DNA of 64,000 nucleotides from Protonemura montana. Its lineage: Eukaryota; Arthropoda; Insecta; Plecoptera; Nemouridae. The translations under genes were made by a program, and so were the position numbers. Below are positions 37,701 through 44,924 of the stretch, one piece after another (within the stretch, counting starts at the first letter, position 1; the number at the start of each line of letters is the position of its first letter). Location of the stretch: contig OX387603.1 of NCBI GenBank assembly GCA_947568835.1, positions 3,573,701 to 3,637,700 of the forward strand, written 5' to 3'. The notes beneath the pieces were generated by a model. It was not told the DNA's origin, did no database searches, and was given only the letters and a program-made list of their open reading frames with translations.

Positions 37701-40700
37701 CAAAAAATATCAGTGGGACTTCTCATGAGATCGTCGAAGTAAAGCAACACTGCGCTGAGTCAGGTATTGGATGGGTGACCATTATACACATGAACAGTTC
37801 TGTTCGGGAGAGAGGTTGGAGGGATGAAAGTTAGTACAGCAACTTCACTCGCCTTGCTTATCAACCTCTCGACAGCATGGATTTGTGGAGGAATTCTGTT
37901 GTTCACGTTGTACCGTCCTTCGGAAGGGACGTTAAGCCGGTGGTCCCCTTGGTGCTCTTCGACAGGAGTAGGCAACGTGCCGGCACCGGGTTTACCCTCC
38001 TCCCTTCTAGGCTAGGTTAGGTTCATCACCATCCTCATCATCATCCTTTCAGTCACCGACACCATTAGACCAGTGCCGCATGGCCAGATGTCAAAACAGT
38101 GCGTCGTTAAACACCACAAATCAATCAATCAATCGTAATATACAATATACAATACAATACAATACAATGAACCAAAGGTACCTTGAAGCTACAATCCTCC
38201 AGTTCGTACTCTCTGCCCCAATCAAGAGCTCACAAGCGATCCATTAGCTTCTTCCTTTTTAAAAACTCTATTTTGAGGACTGGACTCCGCGTGCTTTCAT
38301 CACCTTGTGACTCGCCATCTTGTATGACCCACAGCGTCGACGCCCACCAAGTGCAAGTTCCCCGCTTGGTTGACTGCGTCTGCGCACTGGCACACACTGG
38401 ACTACGCACGCTCCTACTCGTTCCACCACCACAACACAACGCTGCGCGTAGCAAACTCCAGCAAGTCGGGCACTGCGCAGGGCGGCCAGGGCGCAGGTCA
38501 GGGTGCAGCGCAGGGCGCAGACGAGCCCGAGATGAGGGTCGTGTGCACCGAGGTGAAGCAAAACACGGGCGAGGTCGCCAGCGTCATCACGCACTTCACG
38601 ATGGGATGGTACGCCAGGCAAACTTTCAAACCAGCGACGAGCCCACATAGTTTTTTTTATGCAGTTTTACTCTGTTGTGACGTACTTTTGGACCTAAAAG
38701 GACCTGGATCGATGCTTTGTCGATGCTTTGTCGAGGCTAATGAAGGCTATTGGAGTGGGTGATAGACACCAATTGTCCGATCGCGATGAAACAAAAACTA
38801 TGTGACTAATAGCACTATTGGCAACAGATTGACGGATCATTTTGTCTTATATTTACAAAATGTATCCTGTTCAAAGCGTTCTTCTGGTGTTTTCCAAAAT
38901 AAGTATGAGTTTGCTTAGCAGCTGTGGATCCCAGTTCTGGTAATTCCACTAACACTACCAAACTTCACATAAAAAACATACACGAACCAACGATTTTGAA
39001 AAGCTTTTCTTAACAGTTGAATCCAGTGTTAGAAAATATGACCTCTAATAGATTTAAAAGTTCTTACCAACTTTAAACAAAGTATAAAAAATATTATTTT
39101 GTTCCCTATAAGAAGCCACTAAAACTTCCTTGAAGTGGCCGGGAGAACGGAGGCCACGCCCAGCTGTAGTACTCGCAGAGTGCCCAGAGTGTAGGACTAG
39201 CAACCCAGTTTTGTGTCCTCTGATTTGTGTCCTCTGGATCGTGTCCTCTGGATCGTGTCCTCTGGATCGTGTCACTCTGGTTTGTGTCCCTCTGGATCGT
39301 GTCACTCTGGTTTGTGTCCCTGTGTTCCAGTCAGAGCGGGTTTGTCTGCATGGTGTTCTACCGACGGGACGGCCACGTGATCGAAGTGCAGACTGGTGAG
39401 TCCTGACCTCGACTAAAAAAACACAGACAAATTTGTATTTATTTATTGGCTACTCACAGGAACATTGTAATTGTACGGGCCTTATATTGTAGTACTGATT
39501 TTATAGGTAGCTAATGTTGTACAAAATATAAGAAAGTAATAATAATAAAGTGGTAGAGTTGTATAGAATATAATATAATGGTAGTAATAATAGTGGTAAT
39601 ATTGGTAAAAAAGTGGTAGTTGTTAATTGACCAAGTTAGGGTTTAGTTGACCATCCTCTGAAAAAGTGGGATGGTAAAACCATATCCAAATCCAAGGTAA
39701 ATCACATTGTGAGGCAATGTTAAATAAATAGTAATAACAGAAGTTATTGTAACTCTCACAGTTGATTGAATGCGCTAATTTAAGAGAAACGATAGGGGAT
39801 AACATTGAAAATGGAATTGGAAATTAATTATATGAAGGTTTGTTGAAAGTATTCGTTAAGGTGATAGAAAATATTAATGTTTATTAGGAAGTGTCATAGG
39901 CTCGGGTTGAAGAAGCTGAGTTTGGGGTGTCGCTGATGTGTGGGGGAGCTGGTTGTAGATGTTGGTGCAGATGTGTAGGGAGTTGTGGGTGAGGCATGAT
40001 GCAGATATCTTTGCTACTCCTGGTAGCGTGAGAGTGGATAGAGTAGTTGAGGGGGAAGCGTTCTGGGTGGGACCGTACAAGGGTGCTGTCAATTTGGATG
40101 ATGGTGCAGGTCACAATGTTGTGGGTGGTGAAATGTGGTTTGCGGGTTTTGCGTCTGGAGATGCCTGCTATGATGCGGATTGCTTGTTTTTGTAATTTAA
40201 ATATTCGTACTCCAAATATTTGGGGGGATTTGCCCCAGAATAGGATTCCATATGAGAGGTGGGAGTGGAGATGGGCAGGGTATGGGAGTATAAGGGAGTA
40301 GGAGCTAGCCATTGGTTTTAGTCTGCCGAGGAGAAAGCACCTGATTTTGATTTTGTAGAGGGTGATTTGTATATGAAGGGACCAGTACAAATTTTGGTTG
40401 ATATGAATTCTGATTAACTTAGGGGAAATGGTGCTGGGATTTGGTTTTTTGTTTATCCAAATAAGTGGTGAAGAGGTGTGATTGTTATTTTTAGAGAGGA
40501 AGTTAATGGAGTTAGATTCAGTAGGTTGAATGGCTAGACCCTTCTGTATAAAGAGTAGGATGATATGATCGAGGTTTGTGAGTTGGCTAGTTTGGTGAGG
40601 GTTGTGATTTGGGGCAGGCTAGGCGGTGAATTGGAAGAGTTGGCCACGGGTGGTGTGTTGTGGGAGGTCGTTCATGTACAGTAGGAAAAGTAGCACAATA

Positions 40701-43700
40701 CAGGCACAATACAAGCAAAATATAAGCACAATACAAGCACAATACTCGCAATCAAGGCAACACGTCATAGCATCACAATGCGTCGTTCAACAACGCCACG
40801 GGCTCACGCAGTTTCATACCCACCGGATAAGTTTACGTTTGTCGTTTGTTTGCCATTTCAGTGAGCTCTGGTTCGCCTGGAGCCGTGTACGCAGATATTA
40901 CAAACATTATTCAAATTGCGACACAATATTTTTTATTTACTCGAAACTCCTTTACAGTGTAAAAACATCAATAAAGATAAAATCAACAAAGTGTCACCCT
41001 GATAACCGGGTATGTGCGTTCCAGGTTCGCACGTGCGTCGAGCTGAAGATGCGTGTCATCCCACGCACTTCAACAAGACAACGCAGCCGTTCGTGACGCT
41101 AGTCAGTAAGTGCTACCTCCCCTGGGTGACCGTCATACACATGACCAGTTCTGTTCGGGAGAGAGGTCGGAGTGAGGAAAGTTAAGCAACACTGCGCTGG
41201 GTCAGGTATTGGATGGGTGACCGTCATACACATGACCAGTTCTGTTCGGGAGAGAGGTTGGAGGGATGAAAGTTAAGCAACACTGCGCTGGGTCAGGTAT
41301 TGGATGGGTGACCATCATACACATGACCAGTTCTGTTTGGGAGAGAGGTTGAAGGGATGAAATTTAGTACAGTAACTTTACTCGCCTTGCTTATCAACCT
41401 CTCGACAGCATGGGTTTGTGGAGGAATCCTGGTGTTCGAGTTGTACCGTCCTTCGGAAGGGACGTGAAGCCGGTGGTCCCCTTGGTGCTCTTCGACAGGA
41501 GTAGGCTACGTACCGGCACCGGGTTTCCCCTCCTCCCTTTTAGGCTAAGAAGGTTCATCCTCGTCATCATCCACTTATTCACCAGTACCCGTCCAGATAC
41601 CAGTACACAGTGCCCGTTGTCAAAACAGTGCGTCGTAAAACACTACAACCATTCGATCAACCTCCTATTACCTCCTTGGTGTAGCATTTGTGGAACTGCC
41701 ATTGGGTTTACATTTCAAGTCCCAGCCCTGATATTAAATAAATATTCTACAGAGCGAACGAGCTTGTAACTAGCTAAAGATAGCAAAAAAGATAGTACCT
41801 AGCAACCAAGTGGTGTTAGCGATTCCCAACTGCGTCGGTAGAGCGTGTTAGTGTCGGGGTGCAACTCGACTCCCAGCAAAGCTCGCTGATTCAGAGTTAT
41901 TAAGTGCTGACAAAGGCGCCGCGTGGCGCAGGCGAACAAAAAATGTGCTCCACCAATCAGTGAGCTAGTCTGCGAAATGTGTCGGTCCCTTCGGTGGTCG
42001 TTGCTTGATCCGGTTCCTGTGCTCGCAGCGTCGAGTCCCGAGCCCCGGCAGTGTCCCTACCTCGGCAAGTTCTCCGTGACGGGCGTGTCCAGGGACGACG
42101 ACCCGGTGTTCCGTTCGGCGCGCTCCATGGAGGTGGCGCTCAGCCTGGACTCTATCGTCAGGTCACCCACCCTGCAGCGACTGCACAGGTACACGACACG
42201 TATACAACCTTTCCCAAGCTCTGCCAAGCTCTACCATGATCTCTTTCTGACCTAAGTTTTTCCCTCAGGGCGACCGATGATGCAGCAGCCAGACCTCGTC
42301 GGAACGTCTGGTCCCCGCCCCGGGAACCACCCATCGACCACCGCCTCGTGGCGGGAAGGGAACCTCTTCTTGTTGGTGGTGAGTGACGACCTTTAATACC
42401 TTCCCAGAAACCACGAGAAACTGAGGACACTACTCCTTTCGCTGACGCGGCAGCCAGAACCCAAAAGTGTTCCATGAGTGCGACAGGTCTGCAAGGTGTG
42501 GAACCATGAGGCTGTGAGTGCTTCAATGTCGCTCTTGTTCAGATCTTCCAATCAAGGTCGGGTTACTCCAATGCAGCGTTGTGTACGTGTCAAGGATCGT
42601 CTACGATCAACAAAGCCGTGAACATAACCTTAAGTGGCGTTCCGAATCAACGAAGCCTACTGGATCCCATTCCAGTAGCAACCAGTGCGGCATAGGGATC
42701 CAGGGATCGCAAACATTCCCTGCTTCCTGTGACTGGCAGTTGTCAGCTGTTTCAAGTTATAGCGGTAATAGACGAACATTGACAGAAAGTGCAGACCCAC
42801 GATACCAGTTGTGCGATCACGACCTTGACCTCCTAACAACCAGCCATCTTTAATTTAAATCTTATTGGATTCAGCGAAGTTTTGGGAAACAAACAAACCT
42901 CAAGTTGTGCCACTAGCTTCTTTTCAATGTGACAGCAAGCTTCGGGAACTAAAATCCAGTAGGTCGTGGAACGCGACCGAAAACACTGAATTCGGCCAAT
43001 CCAAATTGCAGAAAAAAATGTAGCCGATGGAAAAAACGTTTTGGCTGGTCGAACTTTACAATTACTTTGTGTAACATTGCGTTCTTATTCTGGTTGTTGG
43101 TAGTTCAACTTCAATCCAAGTTGTACTGCTACGTCGATTGTAGGTGAGTCTTTCATATAACGCCCTGTCCATATGCTCCAGATGGCCCTGCCGCACCAAC
43201 TCCTCGGCGAAGACGAGCTTCCGGCAGGGGTGAGGACTCGCGCGGGGAGCGCGAAGTGGACACCCCTAGCGACCCCTGCGACGGCGAGGACTTCACCACC
43301 TTGGCTGTGGGCTGCGGAACCTCCGATACCATGGAGTTTCGCTCGGCGTGCACCTCGTCAGACGTAGTATCCGGTGAGTCGCGTACAGACGTCGTTGTGT
43401 AGTAAGTTTCAAACTCACAGCTCGCGTTCAGTTCACATCGGCGTCCAAACTTACACCCGACAAGGACTCGTCCGGCTGGAATCTCCCTCCTATTGTACTG
43501 GCAACTTAAAGTAAACTTCTCAGAAATGACAAGCTGAAGAAACATCGAATCACTTCAGAACAGAGAAGTTCGGTATTTCACTGAACACTGGGTTTTCACA
43601 GGGTCGTGAGCCACGATAACTGAAGTGAAGCGATCAAAGGGAGGGAGAAAATATTCTGTGGGAATTCATGGCAAGCGCTGGCCGGTCCTTGGTGCTGTTG

Positions 43701-44924
43701 GACAGGAGCAGCCAACACAGTGTGTCAAAGTGACAAGGCTATGCGGTGGCCGGTCCTTGGTGCTGTTAGACAGGAGCAGACAACACAGTGTGTCAAAGTG
43801 ACAAGGCTAAGCGGTGGCCGGTCCTTGGTGCTGTTGGACAGGAGCAGCCAACACCGTGTGTCAAAGAGACAAGGCTAAGCGGTGGCCGGTCCTTGGTGCT
43901 GTTGGACAGGAGTAGCCAACACAGTGTGTCAAAGGAACAAGGCTAAGCGGTGGCCGGTCCTTGGTGCTGTTGGACAGGAGCAGACAACACAGTGTGTCAA
44001 ATGGACAAGGCTAAGCGGTGATCGGTCCTTGGTGCTGTTGGACAGGAGTAGCCAACACAGTGTGTCAAAGTGACAAGGCTAGGCGGTGGCCGGTCCTTGG
44101 TGCTGTTGGACAGGAGCAGCCAACACAGTGTGTCAAAGTGACAAGGCTAGGCGGTGGCCGGTCCTTGGTGCTGTTGGACAGGAGCAGCCAACACAGTGTG
44201 TCAAAGTGACAAGGCTAAGCGGTGGCCGGTCCTTGGTGCTGTTGGACAGGAGCAGCCAACACAGTGTGTCAAAGGAACAAGGCTAAGCGGTGATCGGTCC
44301 TTGGTGCACCGGGTTGACCCTCGACACGGCCTATGTTTGCAGCCTACTCGTGTCACGGCCGATGGGAGGACAACGGCACGTTCTTCCTGATCACGACGCC
44401 GTTGAGTCGCAGCTCGCACGGCGCGCGACGCTACTGCTTCATGTACCGCGAGGCCGACGGCGCCGTCCGCTTCTCGAGCAGCGCCGACTCCTGCCGTCGC
44501 GACGTCGCCCCGGGCGTCGGGGGGGCACTGGCCTTCAACGTAACTAGCACGGGTAAGCGCGCGCAACGGGCTTCTCTTCCTCGTGGGCGAAATGCCTCAT
44601 ACAACACAGGGATGATATCAAGGAGGGACGGGGTTACATGAATAGGATAGGGGCGAAAGACCGTTACTGCATGTTCCTGGTTCCCGGATTGAAAGGTGGG
44701 GTAACCCATGGCTGGTCGTACCCCGCCATAGAGAAGCAACCAGCTTGAAATAGCTCTAACGTGAGTTTAGTTTTCAAAATTTGAATTTGCTTCCATATCC
44801 CCGGCCAACCAATCTCTGTGATTTCACAGGTCAGTGCGTTGAGGCGAACGCTGGCCTGCGAGTCGGCGTCGACAAGGCGGTGGCTGCGATCGTCGTCGCC
44901 ATTTTGTTCACGTGTCTCAGATGA
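16738..44924 (+). CDS. 676-residue Cys-rich secreted or membrane-tethered protein, conserved uncharacterised family
   Basis: Coding exons: 16738-16834, 31091-31297, 32657-32908, 36887-37008, 37269-37434, 38335-38608, 39331-39395, 41025-41105, 42029-42188, 42269-42378, 43182-43373, 44343-44552, 44830-44924 (stop). All have AG/GT borders and compatible phases. A signal peptide (hydrophobic residues 11-28) is followed by modules that repeat a Cys/Trp theme: FPGKWQGTWFQSG, CLATWKEGSSRYLVG, FPAWLTASAHW, CPYLGKFSVTG and CHGRWEDNGTFFLI, each followed by further Cys. The C-terminus ends in a hydrophobic stretch (about residues 661-675), fitting a GPI signal or short membrane anchor. I recall this as the arthropod and other invertebrate family with DUF7042-DUF7045 domains; function unknown. 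A Gly/Gln-rich insertion lies near residues 327-345. Exons 9-11 form an Arg-rich linker and are the least certain. Confidence 0.85.
17053..17781 (+). repeat. 70-bp satellite array, left arm
   Basis: About 10.4 copies of a 70-bp unit containing GTCACGGAATGTCCAGCACA and GTGTCCGCTCCTTTGCGTGG. It is in intron 1 of the 676-residue gene. The unit has no stop codon in any plus-strand frame, so long reading frames appear across it, but these are artefacts of the period. The same unit occurs inverted at 20515-22508. Confidence 0.95.
17782..18779. other. Intron 1 spacer DNA
   Basis: Unique-looking intron sequence between satellites. No exon with matching splice phase is seen. Confidence 0.4.
18780..19015. 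repeat. AAT microsatellite and AT-rich retroelement-like tail
   Basis: An imperfect (AAT)n run at about 18786-18830 leads into AT-rich DNA. The microsatellite beside TGTTTATTGTCCATG resembles the 3' end of a non-LTR element in reverse orientation, but I cannot classify it. Confidence 0.45.
19022..20286 (+). repeat. 95-bp satellite array
   Basis: About 13 copies with exact 95-bp spacing (GGATAGCGCATCCCGTGGAC at 19116, 19211, 19306 and onward). Each unit contains a small hairpin (ACTGGTTTCCAAGCCAGT). Variants are mostly single substitutions. It lies between the two inverted 70-bp arrays. Confidence 0.95.
20515..22508 (-). repeat. 70-bp satellite array, right arm (inverted, with higher-order structure)
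   Basis: About 28.5 copies of the 17.05-kb unit in the opposite orientation. From 20515 to about 21500 two variants alternate, with GGCGCTAGTTTCGCTTCA against GGTGCTTGTTTCGCTCCA, giving a 140-bp dimer. Marker variants recur every 420 bp (CGCTAAGGAG with ACACTCACC at about 21013, 21433 and 21853; GTGTTTGTATCACTCC at 21555 and 21975). From about 22040 the array is nearly pure 70-bp monomer. Confidence 0.95.
22510..23314. other. Intron 1 DNA, no feature seen
   Basis: No tandem repeat, exon or recognisable mobile element. Confidence 0.4.
23315..23822 (+). mobile_element. 5S-rRNA-derived SINE, copy 1 (two heads)
   Basis: The head matches 5S rRNA: GGTTCTCGTTAGATAATCGA, GAAGTTAAGCAACACTACG (box A region) and TTGGATGGGTGACC (box C region). 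The head segment of about 91 bp occurs twice in tandem. The body has GGTGGTCCCCTTGGTGCTC and GCCGGCACCGGGTTTC; the tail has AAAACAGTGCGTCGTTGAAC. It matches the SINE3 class, transcribed by Pol III from an internal 5S promoter. Confidence 0.88.
23823..25282. other. Intron 1 DNA
   Basis: Contains a G run (about 24217-24231). No supported exon. Confidence 0.4.
25283..25795 (+). mobile_element. 5S-rRNA-derived SINE, copy 2 (multiple heads)
   Basis: The 5S-like head unit (GTTAAGCAACACTGCGCTGG to GATGAAA) is repeated, preceded by a partial third copy, before one body and tail. The tail ends at TTAAACACCACAAATAATAA followed by AT-rich sequence. Confidence 0.88.
26240..26520 (-). mobile_element. 5S-SINE, copy 3 (head missing)
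   Basis: Reverse-complement SINE body and tail: it begins with GTGTTTAACGACGCGTTG and ends inside the body at AAGCAAGGCGAGTGAAG. The 5S-like head is absent, as expected from 5' truncation. Confidence 0.85.
26951..27075 (-). mobile_element. tRNA-derived SINE (TIR family relative)
   Basis: On the minus strand a tRNA-like segment (AGCTTAATTGGTTAGAG, then a T arm GGGATCAGGGTTCCGATCCC) is flanked by TTTGAGAGGATC and GAGGTTTT remnants of the terminal repeat seen at 36.2 kb. Decayed copy. Confidence 0.55.
27591..28520 (+). repeat. 53-bp minisatellite array
   Basis: About 17 copies of a unit of roughly 53 bp with AACCCAATGACAGGACGTTT, AACATTAGCGCTGTGAC and TCTGACTAAACCTG. Some copies carry small deletions. 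It lies in intron 1 of the 676-residue gene. C homopolymers occur just upstream (27250-27265 and 27404-27418). Confidence 0.92.
28525..29020. other. Intron 1 DNA
   Basis: No gene or tandem repeat recognised. Confidence 0.4.
29028..29438. mobile_element. Foldback MITE with long inverted arms, copy 2 (complete)
   Basis: A nearly perfect palindrome of 411 bp. The left end is CCGTTGAGTGTAGGTTA and the right end TAACCTACACTCGACGG; the arms continue through GAGTTTCAACGTCAATGTTA and the AATGCAGAGTACCGGAAC block to a loop near 29240. More complete than copy 1 at 2990-3384. Non-coding. Confidence 0.85.
29440..30540. other. Intron 1 DNA
   Basis: No exon with matching splice phase. GC-rich patches near 29930-30050 are not convincing as coding. 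Confidence 0.4.
30543..30640 (-). mobile_element. 5S-SINE head fragment
   Basis: The minus strand reads AACACCGGTTCTCGTGAGAT, GAAGTTAAGCAACACTG and TATTGGATGGG, the 5S-like head only. It faces away from the fuller copy that starts about 40 bp downstream on the plus strand. Confidence 0.8.
30680..31061 (+). mobile_element. 5S-SINE, copy 4
   Basis: Starts inside the head (ACACTACGCTGAGTCAGG), then body and tail to TTAAACACCACAAATAATAA. It ends about 30 bp before the acceptor of exon 31091-31297. Confidence 0.87.
31449..32585 (+). repeat. 41-bp minisatellite array, sense orientation, split by a MITE
   Basis: Units read GGATAGAGCATAGGATCC, AGCCAGCTGATCTCAAATAA, CCT. About two copies precede and ten follow the 660-bp insertion at 31521-32180. 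The array ends about 70 bp before exon 3 (32657) of the 676-residue gene. Reverse-complement arrays are at 34.3 and 56.7 kb. Confidence 0.9.
31521..32180. mobile_element. hAT-type MITE (660 bp)
   Basis: The ends are CAGTGGCGGTTCGTGGGGC and, inverted, GCACAAACCGCCACTG. An exact 8-bp direct duplication, CTGGATAG, flanks it (31513-31520 and 32181-32188). Short inverted ends starting CAGTGGCGG with an 8-bp target duplication are typical of the hAT superfamily. No transposase is encoded, so it is non-autonomous. Confidence 0.88.
33256..35818 (-). CDS. SPMIP1: SPMIP1 homologue, sperm microtubule inner protein
   Basis: Four exons: 35661-35818 (ATG), 35173-35348, 33888-33973, 33256-33435 (stop). Borders are canonical and phases agree, giving 199 residues. 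The C-terminal half carries the signature I recall from vertebrate SPMIP1 (formerly ATP6V1FNB): TRDILYHGIS, then RIKYLEERYKILPENRYNFP and TTSFLYGWQ. The N-terminus has FWNEMEERANKARLKWFAKN, like the N-terminal helix with Trp in the family. The vertebrate protein lies inside axonemal doublet microtubules of sperm; the same role here is inferred. The gene is nested, antisense, in intron 3 of the 676-residue gene. An intron MITE is at 33547-33704, and a 41-bp satellite fills much of intron 2. The last residues, after about 150, are less conserved. Confidence 0.82.
33547..33704. mobile_element. Small MITE-like element with about 37-bp inverted ends
   Basis: TTAAGAAAAACTAATTGAAC with GGGTTTTGAATGCTAAG at the left is repeated inverted at 33665-33704. 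The interior has CCCGACGTTTCGTAACACG. It lies in the last intron of the SPMIP1 homologue. Confidence 0.65.
34107..34345 (-). repeat. Unique leader linked to the 41-bp array
   Basis: Starts with one sense-orientation 41-bp fragment (ATCTCAAATGACCTGGATAG). A single-copy segment follows, including CAAAATTGGTTGAAATGGTG and AATCATAAGGACACC, before the antisense array. The same order occurs at 56430-56690, so leader and array belong to one mobile or duplicated unit. Confidence 0.6.
34346..34995 (-). repeat. 41-bp minisatellite array, antisense orientation
   Basis: About 16 copies reading GGATCCTATGCTCTATCCAG, GTTATTTGAGATCAGCTGGC, T: the reverse complement of the array at 31449-32585. It lies in intron 3 of the 676-residue gene and intron 2 of the SPMIP1 homologue. 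Confidence 0.93.
35115..35170. repeat. 10-bp tandem repeat at a splice donor
   Basis: About five copies of CGAGTGTGCC (plus strand), ending at the donor of the second coding exon of the SPMIP1 homologue (35172), so the first bases of that intron are repeat. Confidence 0.8.
36176..36370 (-). mobile_element. tRNA-derived sequence inside 33-bp terminal inverted repeats
   Basis: The ends at 36176-36208 and 36338-36370 are inverted copies (ATTATGAACACTATAACCGT against ATTATGAACAATATAAACGT, each continuing CTCAAAAATTGAT). Between them, on the minus strand, is a tRNA-like domain (36205-36288) with an A box (TAGCTCAATGGG), a perfect T arm (CGGGGTTCGAGTCCCCG) and the stem pair ACACC/GGTGG. A SINE head within MITE-like ends is unusual. 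Confidence 0.75.
37722..38130 (+). mobile_element. 5S-SINE, copy 5
   Basis: The head is partial (CATGAGATCGTCGAAGTAAAG), with intact body and tail. After TTAAACACCACAAATCAATC the tail becomes a run of CAAT and ATACAAT repeats to about 38167. In intron 5 of the 676-residue gene. Confidence 0.88.
38765..39120 (+). repeat. Dispersed repeat, copy 2
   Basis: Shares ordered blocks with 13125-13510 (TTGTCCGATCGCGA, AGCAGCTGTGGATCCCA, AACGATTTTGAAAAG). Class unknown; no coding frame. In intron 6 of the 676-residue gene. Confidence 0.6.
39205..39328 (+). repeat. Short tandem repeat abutting exon 7
   Basis: Repeats of about 15 bp (GTGTCCTCTGGATC and GTGTCACTCTGGTTT) run to the acceptor of exon 39331-39395. 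Their C/T-rich strand forms the polypyrimidine tract. Confidence 0.75.
39430..40670 (-). pseudogene. Decayed non-LTR retrotransposon, end of reverse transcriptase
   Basis: On the minus strand a reverse-transcriptase-like end is readable. YMNDLP near 40670 is followed by an in-frame stop, then an open segment (40390 down to 39884) with HLSYGILFWGKS and IFKLQKQAIRIIAGISRRK, typical of the C-terminus of Jockey/CR1-like LINE reverse transcriptases. Stops and the missing 5' part show it is dead. In intron 7 of the 676-residue gene. Confidence 0.8.
41117..41650 (+). mobile_element. 5S-SINE, copy 6 (three heads)
   Basis: The head unit (GTTAAGCAACACTGCGCTGG ... GGATGAAA) occurs two and a half times in tandem before one body. 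It starts about 12 bp after the donor of exon 41025-41105. Confidence 0.87.
43672..44307 (+). repeat. 68-bp minisatellite array 5
   Basis: About 9.3 copies in sense orientation. The last copy breaks at TCCTTGGTGCACCGGGTTGA, which skips to the SINE's CACCGGGTTT segment, 36 bp before exon 44343-44552 of the 676-residue gene. Confidence 0.93.

Noticed and set aside
39884..40390. 168-codon minus-strand frame as a host gene
   Set aside because: It is the C-terminal part of a LINE reverse transcriptase; upstream sequence in frame carries stops.
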